Notes under the pieces: model-generated
Told to the model about the DNA's origin: nothing
Databases searched by the model: none
The model's input: only the letters and a program-made list of their open reading frames with translations
Shown here: piece after piece, positions 1-11,477 of the stretch
Layout of the letters: each line of letters opens with the position of its first letter
How positions within the stretch are numbered: the stretch's first letter is position 1
Program-made: the position numbers and the translations under genes
Origin: Massilia phyllostachyos
Lineage (GTDB): Bacteria > Pseudomonadota > Gammaproteobacteria > Burkholderiales > Burkholderiaceae_D
Assembly (NCBI RefSeq): GCF_021044825.1
Contig: NZ_JAJNOC010000007.1
Span: forward strand, 1-64,000
Reading direction: 5' to 3'
Length of the DNA: 64,000 nt

Positions 1-80
1 GGGAAGTCATCTGGGAACACTCCTTCCAAGGCATCGCACACTCCAACTGTTGGTGGTGTGCCGATCATAAGAAAAGTGTT

Positions 81-117
81 ACCTATGTCCCTGTACAACT
101 GTCACCTATGTCCCTGT
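81..117. repeat. Direct repeat of ACCTATGTCCCTGT, possible IS end remnant
   Basis: The 14-mer ACCTATGTCCCTGT occurs at 81-94 and again at 104-117, start to start 23 bases. Doubled ends of this kind resemble the terminal regions of some DDE-transposase insertion sequences; that likeness is from memory and not tested. No transposase gene is in the window, so this would be at most a solo end or the edge of an element lying to the left. Confidence 0.35.
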
Positions 118-194
118 GCCATACAGGTCCTCCGCCCACGCGTTCAACTTGCTAACGAGCAGACGGTGCGGCTATTCGAACGCGGGCTGACCGC

Positions 195-247
195 GTGGGC
201 AGCGCATTTGGCGCGGCAGATCATATCGTAGAGGTGGAGCTGCCCAC
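195..247. repeat. Short inverted-repeat element (GTGGGCAGC arms)
   Basis: GTGGGCAGC at 195-203 is the exact reverse complement of GCTGCCCAC at 239-247, with 35 bases between. The outer flank CCCTACG at 246-253 resembles the CGTAGGGTGGGC repeats scattered in many proteobacterial genomes (recalled, not checked). It is probably an intergenic dispersed repeat and not a regulatory site. Confidence 0.4.
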
Positions 248-306
248 CCTACGAAAACCCGTGGCAGTAATGACGTAGCATCGGTTCAGCCTGGAGTTGA
301 ACGCGC

Positions 307-323
307 GTTCGGCGGAGCCGAAC
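307..323. repeat. Perfect hairpin GTTCGGC-GGA-GCCGAAC
   Basis: Seven-base arms at 307-313 and 317-323 are exact complements around a three-base loop. No T run follows on either side, so it is not an obvious intrinsic terminator. It sits about 135 bases upstream of mucD. Confidence 0.4.
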
Positions 324-459
324 ACCCTGCGACATCGCAGCAAATCGGGTTGGTGAGCCGAGCCCGCCATGGCGGCACGGCACACGGGCGCCCCGCGCGA
401 CAAAGCGGGCATTTTGGCTTACCATAAAGTCAATCTCAGCCTTTACTGATTGCCAACCC

Positions 460-1926
460 ATGTCCCGACCTTTCGCCCGCCTGTTCCTGTCGGCCGTGCT
501 GCTGTCCGGCCTGCCGTTTACCGCCCACGCCCTCGAAGACGCCGCCCAGCCCGTTCCCGCCACGCCGCCGCTCGTCACCGGCCTGCCCGATTTCTCGAAC
601 CTGATCGACAAGGTCGGTCCGGCCGTCGTCAATATCCGCACCACCGAGCGCGTCACGCGCGGGCAGGGGCAGCCGGGCGAGGAGGAGATGCAGGAATTCC
701 TGCGCCGCTTCTTCGGCGGCCAGATGCCGTCGCCGCGCGGACGCCGCGGCGGGCCGGCCCAGGGCGGCGGCGAAGAGCAGGTGGCGCGCGGGGTCGGTTC
801 CGGCTTCGTGATCTCGCAGGACGGCTATGTACTGACCAATGCCCACGTGGTCGAGGGCGCCGACGAGGTCACCGTCACGCTCACCGACCGCCGCGAATTC
901 AAGGCCAAGGTGCTGGGCGCCGACCGCCGCTCCGACGTCGCCCTGCTCAAGCTCGATGCGAAGAACCTGCCCTACCTGCGCACCGGCGACTCGAGCAAGA
1001 TCCGGGTCGGCGAGTGGGTGGTGGCGATCGGTTCGCCGTTCAACCTCGATAACACCGTCACCGCCGGCATCATCTCGGCCAAGTCGCGCGACACCGGCGA
1101 GTACCTGCCGCTGATCCAGTCCGACGTCGCCGTCAACCCGGGCAACTCGGGCGGCCCGCTGATCAATATGCGCGGGGAAGTCATCGGCATCAATTCGCAG
1201 ATCGCCACCCTCTCGGGCGCCTACAACGGCATCTCCTTCGCGGTGCCGATCGACGAGGTGATCCGCGTCGCCGACCAGCTCAAGGCGACCGGCAAGGTCA
1301 CCCGCGGCCGCCTCGGCGTGCAGATCGGCGAAGTCACCAAGGACGTCGCCGAGTCGCTCGGCCTGGGCAAGGCGCGCGGCGCCGAAGTCTCGATGGTGGA
1401 AGCGGGCGGGCCGGCGGAGAAGGGCGGCATCAAGGTCGGGGACATCATCCTGCAATTCAACAAGCAGCCGATCGAGACCACCCGCGATCTGCCGCGCCTG
1501 GTGGGCGCCACCAAGGTCGGCAGCCGCGCCACCGTCACCGTCTGGCGCCGCGGCGCCCAGCTCGAAGTGCCGGTGACCATCGTCGAGCTGCAGGAAGAGC
1601 GTAGCCCGACCGCGCGCCCGACGCCGAAGAAGCCGGCCCCGGGCGCCGCGCCGAACGCGCTCGGCCTGGTCGTCACCGACATCAGCGCGGCCCAGCGCGG
1701 CGAGCTCGGCGTCGAAGGCGGCGTGCTGGTCGAGAACGCCGAAGCGGCCGCGGCGACCGCCGGCATCCGTCCGGGCGACGTGATCTCGCAGGTCGGCAAT
1801 ACGGCGGTGACGGCCGTTGCCCAGTTTAATGGCCTGATCGCCAAGCTCGATCCGAAAAAGCCGGTGGCCCTGCTGGTGCGCCGCGAAGGCGTGTCGCAGT
1901 ACGTCGTCATCAAGCCGCGCCAGTAA
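460..1926 (+). CDS. mucD: DegP/DegQ/MucD-family periplasmic serine endoprotease
   Basis: Periplasmic HtrA-type protease that degrades or holds misfolded envelope proteins. The 488-residue product starts with a Sec signal peptide ending near Ala24. The catalytic triad is visible: His129 in TNAHVVEG, Asp159 in SDVALLKLD and Ser230 in NPGNSGGPLI. Two PDZ domains follow, about residues 280-370 and 390-485. Residues 70-105 carry a Gly/Arg/Pro-rich loop between the first strands and the triad, as in other members. The stop overlaps the start of the downstream glutaredoxin-like gene by one base (TAATG), so the two are translationally coupled. In related Burkholderiales the gene follows the rpoE-rseA-rseB region; those genes are not in this window. 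The alternative names degQ or degP cannot be excluded. Confidence 0.93.
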   Translation: MSRPFARLFLSAVLLSGLPFTAHALEDAAQPVPATPPLVTGLPDFSNLIDKVGPAVVNIRTTERVTRGQGQPGEEEMQEFLRRFFGGQMPSPRGRRGGPAQGGGEEQVARGVGSGFVISQDGYVLTNAHVVEGADEVTVTLTDRREFKAKVLGADRRSDVALLKLDAKNLPYLRTGDSSKIRVGEWVVAIGSPFNLDNTVTAGIISAKSRDTGEYLPLIQSDVAVNPGNSGGPLINMRGEVIGINSQIATLSGAYNGISFAVPIDEVIRVADQLKATGKVTRGRLGVQIGEVTKDVAESLGLGKARGAEVSMVEAGGPAEKGGIKVGDIILQFNKQPIETTRDLPRLVGATKVGSRATVTVWRRGAQLEVPVTIVELQEERSPTARPTPKKPAPGAAPNALGLVVTDISAAQRGELGVEGGVLVENAEAAAATAGIRPGDVISQVGNTAVTAVAQFNGLIAKLDPKKPVALLVRREGVSQYVVIKPRQ

Positions 1927-2195
1927 TGTCGGTGGTGCCATTTACCCTGTACTCGCGCAGCTATTGCCACCTGTGCGAGGACATGCGGCTGGCCCTGCTC
2001 GCCCTGCAGCGGCCGGGCGAGCGCTTCGAAGTGCGGGTGATCGACGTCGACGCCGACCCGCAACTGGTCGCTCGCTTCGACGAGCTGGTGCCGGTCCTGT
2101 TCGGCGACCCGGCCGGCCCGGAGCTGTGCCACTACTTCCTCGACCCGGCCGCCGCGCGCGGCTGGGCCGACGCCTGCAGCGCCGTCACGGCTTGA
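1926..2195 (+). CDS. Glutaredoxin-like family protein
   Basis: Small 89-residue thioredoxin-fold protein of the glutaredoxin-like (DUF836) group. The N-terminus gives beta strand FTLYSRS followed by the redox motif Cys14-His-Leu-Cys17, then a helix and the DVDADP strand typical of the family. The VPVLF stretch matches the cis-Pro segment of the fold. It lies directly downstream of mucD with a one-base overlap and upstream of lepA, an arrangement common in betaproteobacteria. The substrate is unknown; a general thiol-disulphide role in the cytoplasm is likely because there is no signal peptide. Confidence 0.8.
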   Translation: MSVVPFTLYSRSYCHLCEDMRLALLALQRPGERFEVRVIDVDADPQLVARFDELVPVLFGDPAGPELCHYFLDPAAARGWADACSAVTA

Positions 2196-2208
2196 ATCGC
2201 GCCCCGGG

Positions 2209-2238
2209 CGCCCGCATTTACGCCCGCATTTACGCCCG
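2209..2238. repeat. Tandem 12-mer CGCCCGCATTTA, 2.5 copies
   Basis: CGCCCGCATTTA is repeated exactly at 2209-2220 and 2221-2232, then CGCCCG at 2233-2238. It lies in the 291-base gap between the glutaredoxin-like gene and lepA. It may be simple replication slippage; no function is evident. Confidence 0.6.
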
Positions 2239-2369
2239 TCGATGCGCCAGTCGGCGGGTTTCTGGCTCTTCCCAAGGTCAAAATCGGGCTTTCCCGCCCG
2301 GAATCCGGTAAAATGCCGGGTCGGAAAAGCCCTGTGTATCAAACACGGGCTGTTCCCAGCAAGATCGAG

Positions 2370-2412
2370 GCGCTTCGGCCGGGGCCGGCATGCCCCCACG
2401 GAGCGCTTTTTT
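2370..2412 (+). terminator. Rho-independent terminator or lepA leader hairpin
   Basis: A compound hairpin has an outer stem starting GCGCT (2370-2374) closed by AGCGC (2402-2406) and an inner stem GGGGC (2381-2385) with GCCCC (2392-2396). Six T residues follow at 2407-2412. The fold and U tract fit an intrinsic terminator for mucD and its neighbour. Because lepA starts 75 bases later, it could instead act as an attenuator in the lepA leader. Confidence 0.6.
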
Positions 2413-2486
2413 GCATGTCCGGATTTACTTCGTCGTCTGTACCGTCGCCGCACCGTCCGCGGCCTTTTAGGTTTTGAGCTTTGTTA

Positions 2487-4279
<1,793 letters not shown>

Positions 4280-4280
<1 letters not shown>

Positions 4281-5194
4281 TGAACTTGCAACCCATTCTG
4301 GGCAACTTCGCCCTGATCCTGTTCGTCCTGATGGTGGTCACCGGCGTCATCTGGTGCCTGGATGTGTTCGTTCTGGCCAAGCAGCGCCGCCGCAACGCCG
4401 ACGCCGCGCTGCGCGAATACGACGCGAGGAATGCCAAGCTGCAGGCCGAGGGCATCAAGCCCGACGTCAGCAAGCGCGCCGAGATCGAGCAGGGCATCGT
4501 GCGCCAGCCGGTCTGGATCGAGTACTCGGGCAGTTTCTTCCCGGTGATCGCGCTGGTCTTCGTGCTGCGCTCCTTCCTGTGGGAGCCGTTCAAGATCCCG
4601 TCCTCGTCGATGGTGCCGACCTTGCTGGTGGGCGACTTCATCCTGGTGAACAAGTATGCCTACGGCATCCGCCTGCCGATCATTAACAAGAAGATCATCG
4701 AGATCAGCGACCCCAAGCGCGGCGACGTGATGGTGTTCAAGTATCCGAAGGACATGAGCCAGGATTACATCAAGCGCGTCATTGGTGTGCCGGGCGACAA
4801 GATCACCTACGCCAACAAGCGCCTGACCGTGAACGGCCAGCCGGTCCAGTACACGCCGGTCGGCAAGTACCTGGACGACCAGCACCCCATCTACCACGAT
4901 GAGTTCACCGAGGACCTGACCGGCGTCGCCCACCGCATCCTGAACAGCGACAACAAGCGCACCCTGGACATCGGCGCCGTCGAGAATTTCCCACACCGTG
5001 AAGCCTGCGAGTACACCTACGATTCGTTTACCTGTATCGTACCGGAGGGAAATTATTTCATGATGGGCGATAACCGCGACAACAGTGCCGATAGCCGCTA
5101 CTGGGGCTTCGTGCCGGACAAGAACATTGTTGGCAAGGCGATCGTCGTCTGGATGAACTTCAGCGATCCGAAACGGGTCGGTGGCATCCAGTAA
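4280..5194 (+). CDS. lepB: Signal peptidase I
   Basis: Inner-membrane serine protease that removes Sec and Tat signal peptides on the periplasmic side. The 304-residue product has a transmembrane helix at about residues 9-29 and a second at about 82-100, with a basic cytoplasmic loop between, as in E. coli LepB. The Ser/Lys dyad is present: Ser110 in PSSSMVPT and Lys165 in DYIKRVIGVPGDK. The conserved box GDNRDNSADSRYWGFV lies near residues 260-275. It is translationally coupled to lepA by a one-base overlap. An aggcgac-type weak leader only is seen, which fits coupled translation. Confidence 0.97.
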
Positions 5195-5209
5195 AACGGA
5201 GAACACACC

Positions 5210-5614
5210 ATGCATCGACATCATCCTCTCGCGCGCCAGGCCGGCATCTCGCTGACCGGCCTGATCTTCGTCCTGGCCGTGCTCGGCATCGCCGCCGTGT
5301 TCGCGATGAAGCTGGTGCCGACCTTCCTGGAATACCGGGCGATCAAGGGGGCGATGGAGCGCGCCAAGGAAAGCGGCGGCACGAACCGCGAAATGCAGGT
5401 AGCCTTCAACAAGAACGCCGACGTCAACGGCGTGACCGCGATCGGCGGCGCCGACCTGGTGATCACGCGCGAGAATGGCACGCCGGAACTCAGCTTTGCG
5501 TACGAGAAACGCGTGCCGTTGATGGGCAATGTCAGCCTGGTCATCGACTATGCCGGCACCACCGATCCGAGCGGCGTGGTGGCGGCCAAGGAAGACGCTG
5601 CCGGCGGACAGTAA
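5210..5614 (+). CDS. DUF4845 single-pass membrane protein
   Basis: 134-residue protein of the DUF4845 family, which in beta- and gammaproteobacteria is almost always encoded between lepB and rnc. A basic N-terminus is followed by one hydrophobic helix at about residues 12-33 ([19 protein letters not shown]), then a soluble domain ending in a Pro/Ala-rich tail. The N-terminus superficially resembles a type IV pilin leader but lacks the GFTLIE motif. A GGAG ribosome binding site lies before the start, 15 bases after the lepB stop. The function is unknown. Confidence 0.88.
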   Translation: MHRHHPLARQAGISLTGLIFVLAVLGIAAVFAMKLVPTFLEYRAIKGAMERAKESGGTNREMQVAFNKNADVNGVTAIGGADLVITRENGTPELSFAYEKRVPLMGNVSLVIDYAGTTDPSGVVAAKEDAAGGQ

Positions 5615-5678
5615 ACCCGCGCCCGGTGCCGCCGGGCCATATTTGGCGCCCGGAACCACGGGCGCGAGCACAGAAAAC

Positions 5679-6473
5679 ATGAATCTACAGTTATTGCAAA
5701 CGCGCCTGGCTTACACGTTCCGGGACACGGGCCTGCTCCAGCAAGCCCTGACCCACCGTAGCCATAGCGCGGTGCATAACGAACGCCTGGAATTCCTCGG
5801 CGACTCGATCCTGAACTGCGTGGTCGCCTCGATCCTGTACGACCGTTTCAGCCACCTCGACGAGGGCGACCTGTCGCGCCTGCGCGCCAACCTGGTCAAG
5901 CAGCAGTCGCTGTTCGAGATCGCCCAGAAACTCGAGCTGTCGCAGTTCCTGCGCCTGGGCGAGGGTGAGCTGAAGTCGGGCGGCTTCCGCCGCCCCTCGA
6001 TCCTGGCCGACACCCTGGAGGCCCTGCTGGGCGCGATCTTCCTCGACAGCGGTTTCGATGCCGCGCGCGACACCATCCGCGCCTTCATCATCCCGCTGCT
6101 GGAGTCGGTCGACCCGGCGACCCTGGGCAAGGATGCCAAGACCCTGCTGCAGGAATTCCTGCAGAGCAAAAAGATTTCGCTGCCGACCTACAACGTGGTG
6201 GCGACCCATGGCGCCGCCCACAGCCAGGAATTCGAGGTCGAGTGCCTGGTGCCCAAGCTGAACGTGCAGGTCTTCGGACGCGGCGGCAGCCGCCGCGCCG
6301 GCGAACAGGCCGCCGCCCGGCTGGCGCTGGAAGCTGCCCAGGCCGCGCTGGCCAAGGCGCCATCCAGCCGTAAAGCCAAACCACGCGCCGCCCAGATGAA
6401 ACTGGGCATCGGCACCATCCAGGGCGAAACGCCCGTGGCGCAACAGGAACAACCAGGAAACACACCAGCATGA
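5679..6473 (+). CDS. rnc: Ribonuclease III
   Basis: Endonuclease that cuts double-stranded RNA, including rRNA precursors. The frame stays open upstream, but I start it at the ATG 5679 because [16 protein letters not shown] matches the family N-terminus, giving 264 residues. The signature [10 protein letters not shown] occupies residues 34-43 with the metal-binding Glu38 and Asp42, and [11 protein letters not shown] gives the second acidic pair. A double-stranded-RNA-binding domain covers about residues 155-222. The C-terminal tail (about 40 residues, Lys/Ala/Gln-rich) is longer than in E. coli. The stop overlaps the era start as ATGA. Confidence 0.96.
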   Translation: MNLQLLQTRLAYTFRDTGLLQQALTHRSHSAVHNERLEFLGDSILNCVVASILYDRFSHLDEGDLSRLRANLVKQQSLFEIAQKLELSQFLRLGEGELKSGGFRRPSILADTLEALLGAIFLDSGFDAARDTIRAFIIPLLESVDPATLGKDAKTLLQEFLQSKKISLPTYNVVATHGAAHSQEFEVECLVPKLNVQVFGRGGSRRAGEQAAARLALEAAQAALAKAPSSRKAKPRAAQMKLGIGTIQGETPVAQQEQPGNTPA

Positions 6474-7366
6474 GCACCACCCCAGAACATTTCCGCTGCG
6501 GCTATATCGCCATCGTCGGCCGTCCCAACGTCGGCAAGTCGACCCTGATGAACGTGCTGATCGGCGCCAAGGTGTCGATCACCTCCCGCAAGGCGCAGAC
6601 CACGCGCCACCGCATCACCGGCATCCAGACCCGTGACGACGCCCAGTACATCTACGTCGACACCCCGGGCTTCCAGACCCGTCATGCGAACGCGCTGAAC
6701 AAGACTTTGAACAAGACGGTCTCGAACACCCTGACCTCGTCGGACGTGATCCTGTTCCTGGTGGAAGCGGGCACCTTCGGGCCGGCCGACCAGCAAGTTC
6801 TGGACCTGCTGCCGAAGAATGTGCCGGTGGTGCTGGTCATCAATAAATCGGACCGCATGAAGGACAAGGCGGTGCTGATGCCGTTCGCCCAAAAAGTGGC
6901 TGCGCTGCGCGACTTCACTGCGATCGTTCCGGTGTCGGCCAAGATGCGCTTCCAGGTCGATTCCCTGGAAAACGAGATCAAGCGCCACCTGCCGGAAAAT
7001 CCGCCGATCTTCGGGCCGGACGACATCACGGACCGCAGCGAGAAATTCCTCGCCGCCGAGATCGTGCGCGAAAAAGTGTTCCGCCTGCTGGGCGACGAGC
7101 TGCCCTACACCAGCACCGTGCTGGTCGAACAGTTCCAGCAGGAGGGCAATTTGCGCCGCATCTTCTGCGCCATCCTGGTCGAGCGCGATACCCATAAGTC
7201 GATGATCATCGGGAACAAGGGTGCGCGCCTGAAAGAGATCTCGACCCAGTCGCGCCTGGACATGGAAAAGCTTTTCGATGGTCCGGTGTACCTGGAAATC
7301 TGGGTCAAGGTAAAATCAGGCTGGGCCGACAACGAAGCCGGCCTGCGCGCCTACGGTTACGAATAA
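6470..7366 (+). CDS. era: GTPase Era
   Basis: Essential GTPase that binds 16S rRNA and helps 30S assembly. It is 298 residues. G1 is GRPNVGKST at 17-25, G3 is DTPGF, G4 is NKSD and G5 is VSAK. The C-terminal KH domain is marked by [12 protein letters not shown], about residues 244-255. It is translationally coupled to rnc through a four-base ATGA overlap, the conserved rnc-era arrangement. Confidence 0.97.
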   Translation: MSTTPEHFRCGYIAIVGRPNVGKSTLMNVLIGAKVSITSRKAQTTRHRITGIQTRDDAQYIYVDTPGFQTRHANALNKTLNKTVSNTLTSSDVILFLVEAGTFGPADQQVLDLLPKNVPVVLVINKSDRMKDKAVLMPFAQKVAALRDFTAIVPVSAKMRFQVDSLENEIKRHLPENPPIFGPDDITDRSEKFLAAEIVREKVFRLLGDELPYTSTVLVEQFQQEGNLRRIFCAILVERDTHKSMIIGNKGARLKEISTQSRLDMEKLFDGPVYLEIWVKVKSGWADNEAGLRAYGYE

Positions 7367-7391
7367 ATCACTGGAGGCCGTTCTAGAGCGC

Positions 7392-8195
7392 ATGCCCAGT
7401 ACAGACGACCTCATCGACACGTCGGAACAAGCCGCTTCGGCGACTGCTCCGGCGCCTGCCAAGCGCAGCCGTGCACCCGTCCGCGACACCCGCGTGACGG
7501 GCCAGCCCGGCTTCGTGCTGCACAGCTATCCCTATAAAGAGACCAGCTTGATCGTGGACCTGTTCACGCGCGACTTCGGCCGCATCGGCGTGGTCGCGAA
7601 AGGGGCGAAGCGGCCGCTGTCGAAGCTGCGCGGCGTGCTGCAGACCTTCCAGCCGCTGTCGCTGTCCTTCAGCGGCAAGTCGGAGCTGCGCACCCTGGTC
7701 GACGCCGAGTGGGTCGGCGGCATGCTGCCGCTGGAGCGGACCGCGCTGCTATGCGGCTTCTACCTGAACGAGCTCCTGGTGAAACTGCTGGCGCGCGACG
7801 ACAAGCATCCGGCCTTGTTCGATCACTATGTCTCGACCTTGAACCAGCTGGCGCATGGGGAACCTGCGCCGATCGTCTTGCGAAAGTTCGAACGGGCCCT
7901 ACTTAAGGAGACTGGCGTGGCCGCCGACCTGCGCCGCTGCACCACCACCCGCGCGCCCGTGGAGCCGGGCGGCGACTACGTGGTCGATCCGGAGAAGGGC
8001 GCGCGTCTGGCCGTTTCGAACGACGTGTGGCCGGTGGTGGCGGGCAAGACCCTGCTCGACATGGAAGGCGAGGACTACAGCGACCCGGCCACCCAGGCCC
8101 AGAGCAAGCAGCTGATGCGCTTCCTGCTGGCCCACCACCTGAACGGCGCGCCGCTGAACACGCGCCAGATTTTGATTGACCTCAGCCAGTTATAA
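7392..8195 (+). CDS. recO: DNA repair protein RecO
   Basis: RecF-pathway mediator that helps load RecA on SSB-coated DNA. It is 267 residues. An Ala/Pro-rich N-terminal extension of about 30 residues precedes the OB-fold, which begins near [16 protein letters not shown]. The helical domain with [15 protein letters not shown] follows, then the C-terminal RHLNGAPL-like end ([14 protein letters not shown]). A GGAGG lies at 7373-7377, somewhat far from the ATG. It sits 25 bases after era in the same run of genes. Confidence 0.94.
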   Translation: MPSTDDLIDTSEQAASATAPAPAKRSRAPVRDTRVTGQPGFVLHSYPYKETSLIVDLFTRDFGRIGVVAKGAKRPLSKLRGVLQTFQPLSLSFSGKSELRTLVDAEWVGGMLPLERTALLCGFYLNELLVKLLARDDKHPALFDHYVSTLNQLAHGEPAPIVLRKFERALLKETGVAADLRRCTTTRAPVEPGGDYVVDPEKGARLAVSNDVWPVVAGKTLLDMEGEDYSDPATQAQSKQLMRFLLAHHLNGAPLNTRQILIDLSQL

Positions 8196-8205
8196 CAAGG
8201 TACCC

Positions 8206-8979
8206 ATGAGCTTCCTGCAACCCGCCGGCCCCGTCATCGACCTGGGCGTCAACATCGACCACATCGCCACCGTGCGCAATGCCCGCGGCACCAGCTATCC
8301 GGACCCGATCCGCGCCGCGCTGCTGGCCGAACAGGCCGGCGCCGACCTGATCACCCTGCACCTGCGCGAAGACCGCCGCCACATCAAGGACGCCGACGTG
8401 CTGGCCCTGCGTCCGCAACTGGCCACGCGCATGAACCTGGAAGCGGCGGTCACGCGTGAGATGATCGACTTCGCCTGCCAGGTGAAACCGCAGGACGTGT
8501 GCCTGGTGCCGGAGCGCCGCGAAGAAGTCACCACCGAGGGCGGGCTGGACGTGATCCGCTACTACAAGGAAGTGGAAAGCGCCGTCAAGCAGCTGAAGGA
8601 TGAGGGCATCCGCGTCTCGCTGTTCATCGATGCGGACGAGGCGCAGATCGCCGCCGCTGCCGACGTCGGCGCGACCGTGATCGAGCTGCATACCGGGCGC
8701 TATGCCGAGGCCGAGGGCGACGAGGCCCTGCGCGAGATCGAGCGCATCAAGGCCGGCGTGCATGCGGGCGCCGCGCGCGGCCTGCGCGTGAATGCCGGTC
8801 ACGGCCTGCACTACACCAATGTGCAGCCGATCGCGGCGATCGCCGACATCCACGAGCTGAACATCGGCCATGCGATCGTCGCCCACGCGCTGTTCGCGGG
8901 CTGGGAGAACGCGGTGCGCGAGATGAAGGCGATCATGGTCGCGGCGCGCCTGGGTGTTCGTTACGGGACGCGCGCGTGA
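8206..8979 (+). CDS. pdxJ: Pyridoxine 5'-phosphate synthase
   Basis: Condenses 3-amino-2-oxopropyl phosphate with 1-deoxyxylulose 5-phosphate to form pyridoxine 5'-phosphate in vitamin B6 synthesis. The product is 257 residues with a TIM-barrel pattern. [14 protein letters not shown] near the N-terminus and [11 protein letters not shown] near residues 200-212 are family signatures. I chose the ATG at 8206, preceded by AAGG, over an in-frame upstream start that would overlap recO. The stop overlaps the acpS start. Confidence 0.96.
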   Translation: MSFLQPAGPVIDLGVNIDHIATVRNARGTSYPDPIRAALLAEQAGADLITLHLREDRRHIKDADVLALRPQLATRMNLEAAVTREMIDFACQVKPQDVCLVPERREEVTTEGGLDVIRYYKEVESAVKQLKDEGIRVSLFIDADEAQIAAAADVGATVIELHTGRYAEAEGDEALREIERIKAGVHAGAARGLRVNAGHGLHYTNVQPIAAIADIHELNIGHAIVAHALFAGWENAVREMKAIMVAARLGVRYGTRA

Positions 8980-9377
8980 TCTACGGGATCGGCACCGACA
9001 TCGTGCAGATCTCGCGGGTCGAGGCGGCCTTGCAACGCAGCGGACCGCGCTTCGCCGAGAAGATCCTCGGACCCGAGGAGCTGGCGAAGTACCATGCGAG
9101 GAGCGCCAAGCACCCGGTGCGCGGACTGCGCTTCCTGGCCACGCGTTTCTCGGCCAAGGAGGCGTTCTCGAAGGCGATCGGGCTGGGCATGCGCATGCCC
9201 ATGACCTGGCGCTCGGCCCAGATGCTCAACGCGCCCGGCGGCAAGCCGGTCATCGTGTGCAGCGGGGCCTTGGAAGAATTCATGCGCGAGAACAGGCTGA
9301 GCGCGCAGGTGTCGATCAGCGACGAAGCGGATTACGCGGTCGCGTTCGTGATCGTGACGAAGGACGTCGCCGTCTAG
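8976..9377 (+). CDS. acpS: Holo-[acyl-carrier-protein] synthase
   Basis: Transfers 4'-phosphopantetheine from CoA to acyl carrier protein. It starts at a GTG that overlaps the pdxJ stop (GTGA). It is 133 residues. The N-terminal [13 protein letters not shown] holds the Mg-binding Asp, and [15 protein letters not shown] holds the conserved Lys-Glu. The pdxJ-acpS coupling is widespread in proteobacteria. Confidence 0.95.
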   Translation: MIYGIGTDIVQISRVEAALQRSGPRFAEKILGPEELAKYHARSAKHPVRGLRFLATRFSAKEAFSKAIGLGMRMPMTWRSAQMLNAPGGKPVIVCSGALEEFMRENRLSAQVSISDEADYAVAFVIVTKDVAV

Positions 9378-9540
9378 AAGGTTCGGAGAAGTGGGCAAGG
9401 AAGAGCAGTTCCCGGCGCAGCAGGACCTTGCGCAGGACCACAGGGGCGTAGCGCGTGCGGCGCGGATCGGCGCGGCCAAACCCAGGATCAGGAAAATCGA
9501 GTCCGTCACGCCGCGCGTGCGGCCGGACAGTTGGCAGGCC

Positions 9541-11433
9541 ATGAAAGAAGAATTGAAAGCGACATTGCAGGGCGACGCGGCACAACCGGTGCAGCCGAGC
9601 GAATCGGCGCGCGAGCAGGTGCTGGCAACCGTGGCGAAACTCCCCGGCCTGCCGGGCGTCTACCGCTACTTCGACGCCAACCAGCAGGTGCTCTACGTGG
9701 GCAAGGCGCGCAACCTCAAGAACCGGGTGTCGAGCTACTTCCAGAAGAACCTCTCGAGCCCGCGCATCGCGATGATGGTCTCGCAGATCGCACACCTGGA
9801 AACCACGGTGACGAGCAGCGAGGCCGAGGCGCTGATCCTGGAAAACAACCTGATCAAGACCCTCAAGCCGCGCTACAACATCCTGTTCCGCGACGATAAA
9901 TCGTACCCCTACATCCGCATCACGGGCGGCGAGGCGCCGCGCCTGGGCTACTACCGCGGCGCGCTGGACAAGAAGAACCAGTATTTCGGGCCTTTCCCAA
10001 GCGCTTGGGCGGCCAAGGAATCGATCCAGCTGCTGCAGCGCGTGTTCCTGCTGCGCACCTGCGAGGACAGCGTGTACAGCAACCGCACCCGTCCTTGTTT
10101 GCTGCACCAGATCGGCCGCTGCAGCGCGCCTTGCGTCGACCTGATCACGCCGGAGGATTACGCGCGCGACGTCGACAACGCGGCGCGCTTCCTGCGCGGG
10201 CGCCAGAGCGAAGTGCTGGCCGACCTCGAAGAGAAGATGCAGGCCTACGCGATGGAGCTGAAGTTCGAGCAGGCGGCCAGCATCCGCAACCAGATCCAGG
10301 CGCTGTCGAAGGTGCTGCACGCGCAGAGCATGGAGACGGTGGGCGACGCCGACGTCGACGTGATCGCCGTGGTGGTGCAGGGCGGACGCGCCTGCGTGAA
10401 CCTGGCCATGGTGCGCGGCGGCCGCCACCTGGGCGACCGCGCCTACTTCCCGACCCATGTGGGTGAGTCGTTGGGCGAGTGCCCGATCGAGGTCGAGGTG
10501 CTGTGCGCCTTCATGGCCCAGCACTATGCCGGCCAGTTCATCCCGGGCACGCTCATCATGAACATCGAATTCGACCAGCCGGAGCTGATCGTGGCGCTGT
10601 CCGAGCAGTGCGGCCACCGCATCAACCTGATCTTCCAGCCCCAGGGCCAGCGCCGCCAGTGGCTGGAGATGGCCTGCAAGGGCGGCGAGATCGCGCTGGC
10701 GCGGCTGCTGTCGGAGCAGGGCTCGCAGCAGGCGCGCACGCGCGCGCTGGCCGACGTCCTGCAGCTGGACCAGGAAACGCTCGACGAACTGCGCATCGAA
10801 TGCTTCGACATCAGCCACACTGCGGGCGAGGCGACCCAGGCGTCCTGCGTGGTGTTCCACCACCACCAGATGCAGAACGGCGAATACCGCCGCTTCAACA
10901 TCAACGGCATCACGCCGGGCGACGACTACGCCGCGATGCGCCAGGTGCTGCAGCGCCGCTACGAGAAGGTGGCCAATGGCGAAGGCGTGATGCCGGACAT
11001 CGTGCTGGTCGACGGCGGCAAGGGGCAGGTCGAGATGGCGCGCCAGGTGTTCGAGGAGCTGGGGTTGCCGATCTCGATGATCGTCGGCGTCGCGAAAGGG
11101 GAGGGCCGCCGCGTGGGCCTCGAAACCCTGATCTTCGCCGACGGCCGCGCGCCGCAGGAGCTGGGCAAGGAGTCGGCGGCGCTGATGCTGGTCGCGATGA
11201 TCCGCGACGAGGCGCACCGCTTCGCCATCACCGGCATGCGCGCCAAGCGCGCCAAGGTGCGCCAGGCATCGCGTCTGGAGGAGATCGAAGGCATCGGCGC
11301 CAAGCGCCGCCAGCGTTTGCTGGCGCGCTTCGGCGGGCTGCGCGGGGTGATCGATGCGAGTGTCGAGGACTTGATGTCGGTGGAGGGGATTTCGAGTACG
11401 CTGGCGGAGGAGATTTACAGGCAGCTGCATTAA
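9541..11433 (+). CDS. uvrC: Excinuclease ABC subunit C
   Basis: Makes both incisions at a lesion in nucleotide excision repair with UvrAB. From the ATG at 9541 it is 630 residues. The order is a GIY-YIG domain (GVYRYF then [13 protein letters not shown]), a Cys-rich zinc-like segment (about residues 180-210), a UVR motif, an RNase H-like endonuclease domain with [11 protein letters not shown], and a helix-hairpin-helix end. The same frame is open upstream to a GTG at 9391. The added 50 residues look low-complexity and unlike UvrC, so I prefer the ATG, but no strong ribosome binding site decides it. Confidence 0.93.
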   Translation: MKEELKATLQGDAAQPVQPSESAREQVLATVAKLPGLPGVYRYFDANQQVLYVGKARNLKNRVSSYFQKNLSSPRIAMMVSQIAHLETTVTSSEAEALILENNLIKTLKPRYNILFRDDKSYPYIRITGGEAPRLGYYRGALDKKNQYFGPFPSAWAAKESIQLLQRVFLLRTCEDSVYSNRTRPCLLHQIGRCSAPCVDLITPEDYARDVDNAARFLRGRQSEVLADLEEKMQAYAMELKFEQAASIRNQIQALSKVLHAQSMETVGDADVDVIAVVVQGGRACVNLAMVRGGRHLGDRAYFPTHVGESLGECPIEVEVLCAFMAQHYAGQFIPGTLIMNIEFDQPELIVALSEQCGHRINLIFQPQGQRRQWLEMACKGGEIALARLLSEQGSQQARTRALADVLQLDQETLDELRIECFDISHTAGEATQASCVVFHHHQMQNGEYRRFNINGITPGDDYAAMRQVLQRRYEKVANGEGVMPDIVLVDGGKGQVEMARQVFEELGLPISMIVGVAKGEGRRVGLETLIFADGRAPQELGKESAALMLVAMIRDEAHRFAITGMRAKRAKVRQASRLEEIEGIGAKRRQRLLARFGGLRGVIDASVEDLMSVEGISSTLAEEIYRQLH

Positions 11434-11436
11434 GTG

Positions 11437-11467
11437 AAACCGGGGCGTGTGCCCCGGTTTTGTTTTT
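11437..11467 (+). terminator. Rho-independent terminator of uvrC
   Basis: A perfect ten-base stem AAACCGGGGC / GCCCCGGTTT with loop GTGT lies at 11437-11460, starting four bases after the uvrC stop. A T-rich run TTTTGTTTTT follows to 11467. This should end the housekeeping transcript. Confidence 0.92.
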
Positions 11468-11477
11468 GGAAGAGGCT

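Larger units (their letters stand above)
1..459. other. Gene-free left edge with short repeats
   Basis: No convincing gene lies before mucD. Three separate short-repeat structures are visible, each listed on its own: a doubled 14-mer at 81-117, an inverted repeat with arms at 195-203 and 239-247, and a perfect hairpin at 307-323. Small open frames here lack ribosome binding sites and run across these repeats, so I regard them as noise. Promoters for mucD must lie here, but I could not pick one with confidence. Confidence 0.6.

Noticed and set aside
2481..2486. TTG start for lepA
   Set aside because: The ATG at 2487 gives exactly the conserved LepA N-terminus.
8954..9451. Alternative frame across acpS
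   Set aside because: No family features; the GTG frame at 8976 has the complete AcpS signature.
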